The position numbers were made by a program, and so were the translations under genes. The notes under the pieces were generated by a model, which did no database searches, was not told the origin of the DNA, and was given only the letters and a program-made list of their open reading frames with translations. Below are positions 1 to 6,581 of a stretch of DNA of 64,000 nt, piece by piece. Positions within the stretch are counted from its first letter, which is position 1. Every line of letters begins with the position of its first letter. Source of the stretch: Duganella sp. sic0402 (GTDB lineage: Bacteria > Pseudomonadota > Gammaproteobacteria > Burkholderiales > Burkholderiaceae_D); the NCBI RefSeq assembly GCF_019219065.1, contig NZ_JAHUWK010000008.1, forward strand, positions 234,686 through 298,685, in the 5' to 3' direction.

Positions 1-1
1 C

Positions 2-631
2 GGCCTGTCAGCCAAGCCGGCTGGTACGCAGGCCTATAGCGACGGCCGCCGCTGGGCCGACGATCTGCGCGCCGTCATACAGGCCGCCAATGCGCGCAAG
101 CCGGTGCTGGTGGGATGGTCGCTGGGTGGTGCAGTCATTTCAAATTATCTGGCCGCGTATGGCGACCAGGACCTCGCCGCTGCGGTGTACGTGGATGGCG
201 TGATTGAGTTGGCGCCCGAGCAGATCACCGCGCATCCGGACATCTACCGCGACCTGATCTCAAACGACCTGCGCACGCATCTGGACGCCATCAATACCTT
301 CCTGCGCCTGTGCTTCCAGACGCCGCCGGCGGTGCCGGTGTTGGAGCGCCTGCTGGCCAATGCGGCGATGGCGTCGTGGGATATGCAGCGCGGCGTGCAA
401 TCGATGACGGTGCCGGCGGACCAAGGCCTGCGCGCCGCCAGCGTGCCGCTGTTGCTACTTTATGGCGAGCAGGATGCGCTGGTGCGTCCCGGGCCGTCGA
501 TTGCGCGCGCAGTGGCGCTGAATCCGGGCATACACGTCAAGCGATACGCACAGTCCGGCCATGCTCCGTTTCTGGAAGAAGCGCAGCGCTTCAATCAGGA
601 CCTGGCCGCGTTTATCGCTCAGCTGCGCTGA
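2..631 (+). CDS. alpha/beta hydrolase, 5' end outside the window
   Basis: The reading frame is open from base 2, so the gene begins before the window; 209 residues are visible. The nucleophile elbow GWSLGG (Ser encoded near base 119) marks an alpha/beta-hydrolase fold. Near the C-terminus, LLLLYGEQDALVRPG carries the usual acid region and SGHAPFLEEAQRFN carries the catalytic histidine (GHAPF), followed by a terminal helix ending FIAQLR. The pattern fits the AB hydrolase_1 family of esterases and lipases, but the substrate cannot be told. A GTG at 104 is an internal codon and not the true start. The 3' end overlaps the convergent ABC permease gene by 13 bp. Confidence 0.85.
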   Translation, partial: GLSAKPAGTQAYSDGRRWADDLRAVIQAANARKPVLVGWSLGGAVISNYLAAYGDQDLAAAVYVDGVIELAPEQITAHPDIYRDLISNDLRTHLDAINTFLRLCFQTPPAVPVLERLLANAAMASWDMQRGVQSMTVPADQGLRAASVPLLLLYGEQDALVRPGPSIARAVALNPGIHVKRYAQSGHAPFLEEAQRFNQDLAAFIAQLR

Positions 632-1923
632 TCCTTGAGGAATTTGGCGACCGCCAGGCCGCCGAAGACCAGCGAGAATCCCAGCTGCACCGCCATCGGC
701 AGCAGCGCGCCTTCCAGTCCCAGGCCGCGCCAGGTGACGGCGTCCAGGCCGTCGATGGCCCAGCGCGTCGGCACCGCCAGCGTCAGCGTCTGCATCCACT
801 CGGGGAAGATGAAGGATGGTACCCAGGCGCCGCCCAGCATCACCAGGATCAGCGTGGCGAAGACGGCGATGCCGCGCGCCGCTTCGGGCGTCTTGCCAAA
901 GGCGGCAATGAATAGTCCAAACGCCGCCGTCATGAAGCCGAAGCACACCACCAGTCCGAAGAAGCCCGCGAAGCTGGAGATCTGCACCTTGAAGATCAGC
1001 ATGGCACAGGCGAACATCGCGCACATCAGGCAAGTGGCGATGATGGCGCCGGAAATGGCGCGTCCCATCAGCACCGTGGTCAGCGACACCGGCGCCGCCA
1101 GCAGGCGGTTCCAGATGCCCAGTTGGCGCGCCAGCAGGATGCCGATGCCCATGTCGATGCCCATGAACAGAATGAACTGCACGCCCATGCCGGCGAAGGA
1201 GTGTGCGTAGCCATTGTATTTGGGGCCGCTGCTCAGCGCTTGGTCGCCGGTGGTGAACGGCACGCTCATGCCAGCCGGCGCATCGCCCGGCGCGCTGGCG
1301 GCGGAAGCGGAAGCCGCAGCAGGAGCGGCGGCAAGCTGGTCCTGGTATTTTTTCAGGCTGGAGAGGAACTCCCCCAACTGGGCCTGTTGTGTCGTGCGGC
1401 GAGCGGCTGCTGGCAGCTCGGCCAGATAGCGCTCGGTGGTCTGGTTACCTTGCGGGCCCATCACCGTGGCGCTGGTCACCTGCATTACATGCTGCGTCAA
1501 CAGCCCTTTCACCATCGCCAGCACCGTCGATTGCGAGGGGTCGTAATACACCGGCAGCGCGGGCTTGTCGCGGCCGCCGAATAGTGCGTCTGCGGCGCGC
1601 TCGCCAAAGTCAGCCGGGATCACCACCGCCACCGGCAGCTTGCCGGCACGGACTTTGGCTTGCGCTTCGTCGGCGCTCAAATCGATGATGCGCAGCGTCT
1701 CGTCCGCCTTCAGGCCGGCGGCGATTTTCTGGCCGATGGCCGACTGGTCCTGCACCACCAGGCCAACATCGATCTTGCTGGTATTCGAGGCGCCGCTGCC
1801 GCCAAACAGCGAGCCAAAGAACGCCGCCAGCACCACCGGCATCAGCAGGTGCAGCATCAGCGCGCGCTTGTCGTGCAGGTAGCGGATCAGGTCTTTGCGG
1901 ATCAGGGCGATCAATGCGGTCAT
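619..1923 (-). CDS. ABC-2 type transporter permease
   Basis: This 434-residue membrane protein has one N-terminal membrane segment (LMLHLLMPVVLAAFFGSLFG, about residues 23-42), then a long non-membrane region to about residue 230 with an Ala-rich linker (AAAPAAASASAASAPGD). Five or more hydrophobic helices follow. This is the layout of the ABC2_membrane_3 permeases (YhhJ/YbhR-like exporters), in which the large loop sits in the periplasm. It lies 9 bp after the ATPase gene at 1933-2865 on the same strand, so the two form an exporter operon. Relatives export drugs, polysaccharides or unknown substrates, and nothing here defines the cargo. Confidence 0.88.
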   Translation of the reverse strand: MTALIALIRKDLIRYLHDKRALMLHLLMPVVLAAFFGSLFGGSGASNTSKIDVGLVVQDQSAIGQKIAAGLKADETLRIIDLSADEAQAKVRAGKLPVAVVIPADFGERAADALFGGRDKPALPVYYDPSQSTVLAMVKGLLTQHVMQVTSATVMGPQGNQTTERYLAELPAAARRTTQQAQLGEFLSSLKKYQDQLAAAPAAASASAASAPGDAPAGMSVPFTTGDQALSSGPKYNGYAHSFAGMGVQFILFMGIDMGIGILLARQLGIWNRLLAAPVSLTTVLMGRAISGAIIATCLMCAMFACAMLIFKVQISSFAGFFGLVVCFGFMTAAFGLFIAAFGKTPEAARGIAVFATLILVMLGGAWVPSFIFPEWMQTLTLAVPTRWAIDGLDAVTWRGLGLEGALLPMAVQLGFSLVFGGLAVAKFLKDQRS

Positions 1924-1932
1924 GCTGTGCTC

Positions 1933-2865
1933 TCAGTCGCGCAGGCTGCGGCCGGTAAGGTTGAGGAAGATGTTTTCCAGCGAGGTGCGGGCGGTGGAGA
2001 AATGCAGCAGCGGGTTGCCCTGCCCGCTGAGCCAGGCCAGCACCGGTGCGGCGTGCGCAGTGTCCAGCAGTGCGATACTCAGGCTTGCGCCATTGTGCTC
2101 CACGCCCTTCACGCCCTCCAGCGACTGCACGCCGGACAGCAGCGCGGCCGATGGCTCGCCGGCCAGCTCCACCTGCAACGCGGCTTGCGCAGGCAGGCGC
2201 TGGTACAGCGCGGCTGGCGTTTCGTCGGCCAGCACCTTGCCATGGTCGATGATCACGATGTGGTCGGCCAGCCGCTCCACTTCCTCCATGTAGTGGCTGG
2301 TGTAGATCAGCGAACGCCCCTGCGCCTGCAAGGCTTCCAGCGTGTCGAAGATGGCGTTGCGGCTTTGCGGATCGACACCCACGGTGGGCTCGTCGAGGAT
2401 CAGCAACTGCGGCTCATGCAGCAAGGCGGCAGCGATGTTGAGGCGGCGCTTCATGCCGCCGGAAAAACTCGATGGCAGATCCGCCGCGCGGTCAGCCAGG
2501 TTGACCAGCGCCAGCGCCTGCGCACAGCGCTCCTTCAAGCGCGCGCCGCTCAGACCATACAGTGCGCCGAACAAGCGCAGGTTTTCCAGCGCCGACAAAT
2601 CCTCGTACAGCGCCAGGTCCTGCGGCACAAAGCCGATCTTCTGCTTGGCCGCGCTGGCGCCCTGCCCGATCACCTCGCCGTCGAGCGTGATGCTGCCGCC
2701 ATCGGCGCGCAGCAGGCCGCAGATCATGCTGACAGTGGTGGATTTTCCGGCGCCATTCGGCCCGATCAGGCCGACCGTCTGGCCGCGCCGTACGCTGAAG
2801 GACACGCCGTCAACCGCCTTGCGCGCGCCGTAGGATTTACACACCTGCTCCACATTCAGTAACAA
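1933..2865 (-). CDS. ABC transporter ATP-binding protein
   Basis: A 310-residue ABC ATPase. The Walker A motif GPNGAGKST is near residue 36, the signature SFSGGMKRRL near 133, and Walker B LLILDEPTVGVDP near 155; the switch histidine is in LIYTSHYMEEVERLADH. The C-terminal ~90 residues form the extra domain common in NatA/CcmA/NodI-like ATPases of ABC-2 exporters. It energises the permease encoded directly downstream (619-1923). The start ATG opens with LLNVEQVCKSYG, which is normal for the family. Confidence 0.93.
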   Translation of the reverse strand: MLLNVEQVCKSYGARKAVDGVSFSVRRGQTVGLIGPNGAGKSTTVSMICGLLRADGGSITLDGEVIGQGASAAKQKIGFVPQDLALYEDLSALENLRLFGALYGLSGARLKERCAQALALVNLADRAADLPSSFSGGMKRRLNIAAALLHEPQLLILDEPTVGVDPQSRNAIFDTLEALQAQGRSLIYTSHYMEEVERLADHIVIIDHGKVLADETPAALYQRLPAQAALQVELAGEPSAALLSGVQSLEGVKGVEHNGASLSIALLDTAHAAPVLAWLSGQGNPLLHFSTARTSLENIFLNLTGRSLRD

Positions 2866-2892
2866 CAGCGCCTCCGGTGAAATGGGAATTTT

Positions 2893-4173
2893 TTACAGCG
2901 CGTAGCGCACCACGTTGTCGCTCCATTCGAAGGCCGCCATCTCCAGCTCCAGCAGCTCCTCGGTGCTCATGGCCAGGTCGCGCAATGCCGGCACGATGTG
3001 GCTGTCCATGTCTTCGATACGCTCGATGCACTCGACCAGCTTGAGCAGGTCGCCATAGAAACCATCGCGATGCAGCAGCGCCTGGCAGACCTCGTCGCTG
3101 ACCGGTATCTGCTTGAGGATTTCCACCATCTGTATGCCAAACAAGGTATCCATCAGCGACATGATGCCGACCGTGAAGGCGATGTCGGCCACTTCGCGCT
3201 GGTTGTGGCGCATCTTGCCGGCCAGCAGCTCCAGCAGACGGCCACGGGTGGTGGCCAGCATCAGCAGCGGCGTCATGCTGTGGCCGCGCTTGCTCGGTTC
3301 GGCGTACAGCATGATTTGCAGCCAGCGCTGCAACTGGCGGCGGCCGAGGATGGTCAAGGCCTGGCTCAGCGAATCGATGCGCTGTCGTGCGCCCACGGCC
3401 GGCGTGTTCACCAGCCGCAGCAGGTTCAGCGCCAGCGACACGTCGCGCTTGATGGCGCGTTCGATTTCCTGGTTTTCCGCATCCGAGGTCACCAGCGTCA
3501 TCAGTTCCATCACCGCCAGTTGCGACGGCGACAGCTTCTTGCCGCTCATGATGACCGGCTTGGCAAAGTAATAGCCCTGGAAGTAATCGAAGCCCAGATC
3601 CAGGCAGTTCTTGAATTCCTCGCGCGTTTCGACTTTTTCCGCCACCAGCTTTTTCTTGTCCAGGCGGAAGCGCGGCGCCAGCTTGGTCAGCGTCGACAAC
3701 GGGGTATTGCGCATGTCCATTTTGACGTAATCGACCAGCGGCAGCAGCGCCAGCACATCCTCAGTCTCGCCGGTCACATCATCCAGCGCGAAGCGGAAGC
3801 CGTGGCTGGCCAGCTCGCGCACGCGCGCCAGCACCTCGGGCGTGGCCTTGATGGTGTTGATGATTTCCAGCACCACCTTTTCGCGCGGCAGGAAGGAGAA
3901 GATATCGCTCATCAACACCTTAGCGTCGACGTTGACAAAGCCAAGCGCGTCGCCGATGGTCTTTTCCAGGCCCAGTTGCGACGCATGGGCGATCACCGCC
4001 GCCGTCGCGTTCAGGTCGTTGGTGACGTGGGCCGGCCCGACAGGCGCGTTGCGGAACAGCAACTCATAGCCGAAGAGTGCCTGGTTGCGGTCCAGGATGG
4101 GCTGGCGCCCCAGGTAGAACTCGCGCACACGCAAGTTCTCAGGAGCACGGTCATTGAAGGTCAGATCGATCAT
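2893..4173 (-). CDS. EAL and HDOD domain signalling protein
   Basis: A 426-residue protein of the YuxH type. Residues ~18-205 are an EAL-like domain that opens FYLGRQPILDRNQALFGYELLFRN. The catalytic ExLxR becomes YELLFR and the DDFGTG loop becomes DDVTGE, so c-di-GMP hydrolysis is doubtful and a binding or scaffold role is more likely. Residues ~215-400 are an HDOD domain (LNLLRLVNTPAVGARQRIDSL, then LTILGRRQLQRWLQIML), a non-catalytic HD relative found in signalling proteins. Family members affect motility, biofilm and virulence in several proteobacteria. It is monocistronic here, between the ABC operon and a YafJ-like amidotransferase. Confidence 0.9.
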   Translation of the reverse strand: MIDLTFNDRAPENLRVREFYLGRQPILDRNQALFGYELLFRNAPVGPAHVTNDLNATAAVIAHASQLGLEKTIGDALGFVNVDAKVLMSDIFSFLPREKVVLEIINTIKATPEVLARVRELASHGFRFALDDVTGETEDVLALLPLVDYVKMDMRNTPLSTLTKLAPRFRLDKKKLVAEKVETREEFKNCLDLGFDYFQGYYFAKPVIMSGKKLSPSQLAVMELMTLVTSDAENQEIERAIKRDVSLALNLLRLVNTPAVGARQRIDSLSQALTILGRRQLQRWLQIMLYAEPSKRGHSMTPLLMLATTRGRLLELLAGKMRHNQREVADIAFTVGIMSLMDTLFGIQMVEILKQIPVSDEVCQALLHRDGFYGDLLKLVECIERIEDMDSHIVPALRDLAMSTEELLELEMAAFEWSDNVVRYAL

Positions 4174-4215
4174 GCTACTATTTTGACATCAATGATCGGC
4201 CGTGTCGCAAAATAT

Positions 4216-4983
4216 TTAGGCGACGGGGCAGCCGTCAATGAACAGCTTCAGCTCGCCCGGCAGAAAAGCGCTCCACTGCTCATTGGTGGTCAGCGGCTGG
4301 GTGACGATGATGGCGACGCGGTCATTCGGCGTCGTTACTTGAGAGAAATCCACACTGACATCTTCGTCCGACAGCTTGGCGGTATCGAACGGATGCTGGC
4401 GCACCAGATAGAACAGATGGGTGGAACAGTGGGCAAATAGCTCGCCGCCCGACGACAGCAGCATATTGAAAGTGCCGTGGGTAGCGATTTCATGCGCCAG
4501 CCCGCTCAGCACCGAACGCAATTCTTCCAGCGCCGGGCGCTGCTCGCCAAAACGCGCGCGCAACTGCTGCAGGATGTAGCAGAAGGCCCGTTCGCTATCG
4601 GTGGTGCCAACCGGGCGGAACGCGCCATTCAGCAGCGGATGAAATTCCTTCAGATCGCCATTGTGGGCGAACACCCAGTATTGCCCCCACAGCTCACGCA
4701 CGAAGGGGTGGCAATTCTCCAGCATCACCTGACCCTGCGTGGCTTTGCGGATGTGGGCAATGACATTGGTGGATTTGATCGGATAGCGCTTGATCAGCTC
4801 GGCGATCGGCGAGGCGATAGCCGCCTGGTGATCGACGAAATGGCGCACGCCGGCGCCCTCGAAAAAGGCGATGCCCCAGCCGTCGTGGTGGGTGTCGGTG
4901 TGGCCGCCGCGCATGGCGAAGCCGGTAAAGCTGAACACAATGTCAGTCGGGACATTGCAGTTCATTCCTAGAAGTTGGCACAT
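4216..4983 (-). CDS. class II glutamine amidotransferase, YafJ-like
   Basis: A 255-residue member of the Ntn-hydrolase class II amidotransferases. The protein opens MCQLLGMN; removal of Met would expose the catalytic N-terminal Cys, which fixes this ATG as the start. The family signatures GGHTDTHHDGWGIAFFEG, IAHIRKATQG and FAHNGDLKEF follow in order (glutaminase active site and oxyanion loop). There is no synthetase domain, as is usual for YafJ, whose physiological acceptor is unknown. No Shine-Dalgarno sequence precedes the start. Instead the start codon lies inside a perfect 13-bp palindrome (4977-5010), described separately. Confidence 0.92.
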   Translation of the reverse strand: MCQLLGMNCNVPTDIVFSFTGFAMRGGHTDTHHDGWGIAFFEGAGVRHFVDHQAAIASPIAELIKRYPIKSTNVIAHIRKATQGQVMLENCHPFVRELWGQYWVFAHNGDLKEFHPLLNGAFRPVGTTDSERAFCYILQQLRARFGEQRPALEELRSVLSGLAHEIATHGTFNMLLSSGGELFAHCSTHLFYLVRQHPFDTAKLSDEDVSVDFSQVTTPNDRVAIIVTQPLTTNEQWSAFLPGELKLFIDGCPVA

Positions 4984-5010
4984 GGCGTGATTATAACCAC
5001 GCCATGTGCC
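4977..5010 (-). promoter_or_regulatory. 13-bp perfect inverted repeat over the yafJ-like start codon
   Basis: The arms are 4977-4989 and 4998-5010, perfectly complementary over 13 bp with an 8-base loop. Read on the minus strand, the loop holds TATAAT (4995-4990) and the downstream arm holds the ATG of the amidotransferase gene (4983-4981). If TATAAT is a -10 element, transcription would begin at about the A of the ATG, giving a leaderless message. If transcription comes from upstream, the hairpin would sequester the start codon. No clear -35 element and no U-run are present, so it does not look like an intrinsic terminator. Confidence 0.55.
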
Positions 5011-5022
5011 CGCAGGCCGGAT

Positions 5023-5280
5023 TTAATGCAGCAGCACCGGTTGACTCATGATGGCGTCGTAACTGCCGAGGAATTCATCGATTTCGGCCATGGTTGGCTC
5101 GCCGGCGATCAACTGGTTGACGTCGCGGCGGAAGTTCTGCGCCAGCACGCCGGCGATGAAGATTTCGCGCTTGCCGCCTTTGTCGACAATTTCATAGCCG
5201 CCGAAGCGCAGGGCGTCCAGGTTGCGGTCCGCGCCGAATTCGACAACACTGTATTGCTCGCTGTTGTAGATGAGGTTCAT
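5023..5280 (-). CDS. DUF3567 family small protein
   Basis: An 85-residue acidic protein (MNLIYNSEQYSVVEF... ending SQPVLLH) matching the DUF3567 (BTH_I0359-like) family, which is largely restricted to betaproteobacteria. No signal peptide, membrane segment or catalytic motif is visible. The core GGYEIVDKGGKREIFIAGVLAQNF is the most family-like stretch. It lies upstream of the amidotransferase on the same strand with a 39-bp gap filled by the palindrome. Function is unknown. Confidence 0.85.
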   Translation of the reverse strand: MNLIYNSEQYSVVEFGADRNLDALRFGGYEIVDKGGKREIFIAGVLAQNFRRDVNQLIAGEPTMAEIDEFLGSYDAIMSQPVLLH

Positions 5281-5380
5281 TTTGCTTCCTTTCTCAAGGG
5301 GCGAAACACCTGCGTTTGCGCCGTCAACCTGTAAATAGGGTCGAAAACGGGGCTTTTCAAGGCCAATCAGCGGGCTGGGG

Positions 5381-5800
5381 CTAGGCCGCGATGCCGTCTT
5401 GCAGTTCCAGCAAGGCCCCGTAGGGCGCCTCGGACAGCCAGGAACGCAGCTGTTCCAGGTGCTCGGCAGAGGCTAGGCTAATGTAGAGCCGCGCGGGAGG
5501 ACGGCGCAGCACACGGTTTAATGTTACTCGCAAAATCAGATTGCCGCTGCAATGCAGGCAGCCTGGGGCAATACGCAACACTTGCGGCACGGTATCGAAT
5601 GGGAATGGGCCGTCAGCCGGGTCAAAGGCCAGGGCCGAACCGCCGTCCGACAAGCCCTCCAGAATGATGACGCTGGCCCCCTCTTTAGACAGATGGGCCG
5701 CGATGGCCGCCTCGCGCGCGCCGGCGCGGGGGCCGGTGACCAGCCAGACCGGCACCGGCGGCCGGTGATGGGCGGCGCCGGCGTCGCTGGATGCCGTCAC
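5381..5800 (-). CDS. CobW/G3E-like protein with degenerate P-loop
   Basis: A 139-residue protein that I can place only by pattern. It opens PVPVWLVTGPRAGAREAA, where CobW/COG0523 GTPases have a VxTGFLGAGKTT Walker A; the Lys and Thr are missing. GCLHCSGNLILRVTLNRVL then resembles the CobW metal motif GCICC...DL followed by a helix, with CLHC in place of CxCC. It ends soon after, so the rest of the G domain and the CobW C-terminal domain are absent. Nucleotide hydrolysis is unlikely; metal or nucleotide binding is possible. It begins 4 bp after the response-regulator stop and is probably the last gene of the rsmB-led operon. Confidence 0.6.
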   Translation of the reverse strand: MTASSDAGAAHHRPPVPVWLVTGPRAGAREAAIAAHLSKEGASVIILEGLSDGGSALAFDPADGPFPFDTVPQVLRIAPGCLHCSGNLILRVTLNRVLRRPPARLYISLASAEHLEQLRSWLSEAPYGALLELQDGIAA

Positions 5801-5804
5801 GGGA

Positions 5805-6521
5805 TCAGGCGTTTTTCTTGGCCAGCTTGCCTGGCTCCACGCCCAGCTGTTTCAGCTTGCGGTACAAGTGGGTACGCTCCAGGCCGGTTTTCTCGGCCAC
5901 GCGCGTCATGCTGCCGCCTTCACGGCCCAGGTGATGCTCGAAATACATGCGCTCGAAGGCGTCGCGGGCCTCGCGCAGCGGCAGGTCGAACGACAGGTTG
6001 AACATGTGGTTGTCGGCGCCGGCCACAGTGGCGCCACCGCGCACGGTAATGCCGGCCACCGGATTCTGCACCGCGAAGCCCGGCACGGCCGGCGCTTCTT
6101 CCGGCTGCGTGGCGGCGGCCGGACGCGGCGCCAGCGCTGGCGCGCGCACGCTTTCCTGCGCACGGGTCAGGCCGGCCTGCACCGCTTTCAGCAGCTTTTG
6201 CAGCGCGATCGGTTTTTCCAGGAAATTCAGCGCACCGATACGGGTCGCCTCGACTGCCGTATCGATAGTCGCATGGCCCGACATCATGATCACCGGCATG
6301 GTCAACAGGCCGTCGCGCTGCCATTCCTTGAGCAGCGTGACGCCATCGGTATCCGGCATCCAGATATCGAGCAGCACCAGGTCCGGCGCGCCCTGAGCGC
6401 GCGCTTCGCGTGCCTGCTGGGCGTTTTCCGCCAGTTGTATTGCATGTCCCTCGTCGCTCAAGATTTCCGAGAGCAACTCGCGGATACCCATTTCATCGTC
6501 AACTACCAGAATGTTTGCCAT
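5805..6521 (-). CDS. response regulator, NtrX/Fis-type without AAA+ domain
   Basis: A 238-residue regulator. The receiver domain (residues 1-~120) starts ILVVDDEMGIRELLSEIL, with the phospho-acceptor Asp in LVLLDIWMPD (about residue 52) and the conserved Lys in NFLEKPI. A Pro/Ala-rich linker follows. The C-terminus carries a Fis-type helix-turn-helix (VAEKTGLERTHLYRKLKQLGV). The sigma-54 AAA+ domain of true NtrX/NtrC is absent, so it probably acts on sigma-70 promoters or as a repressor. It pairs with the sensor kinase 60 bp upstream (6582-8879). Confidence 0.9.
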   Translation of the reverse strand: MANILVVDDEMGIRELLSEILSDEGHAIQLAENAQQAREARAQGAPDLVLLDIWMPDTDGVTLLKEWQRDGLLTMPVIMMSGHATIDTAVEATRIGALNFLEKPIALQKLLKAVQAGLTRAQESVRAPALAPRPAAATQPEEAPAVPGFAVQNPVAGITVRGGATVAGADNHMFNLSFDLPLREARDAFERMYFEHHLGREGGSMTRVAEKTGLERTHLYRKLKQLGVEPGKLAKKNA

Positions 6522-6581
6522 CTTCCCTTGTCCTCATTTCGCCGTCTTCAGACGACAATGATGTTTGTGTTTCATAGCACT

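Noticed and set aside
1660..2862. Long antisense open frame of 400 codons opposite the ABC ATPase gene
   Set aside because: Gln/Arg/His-rich composition typical of the reverse frame of a high-GC gene; the opposite strand carries full ABC motifs.
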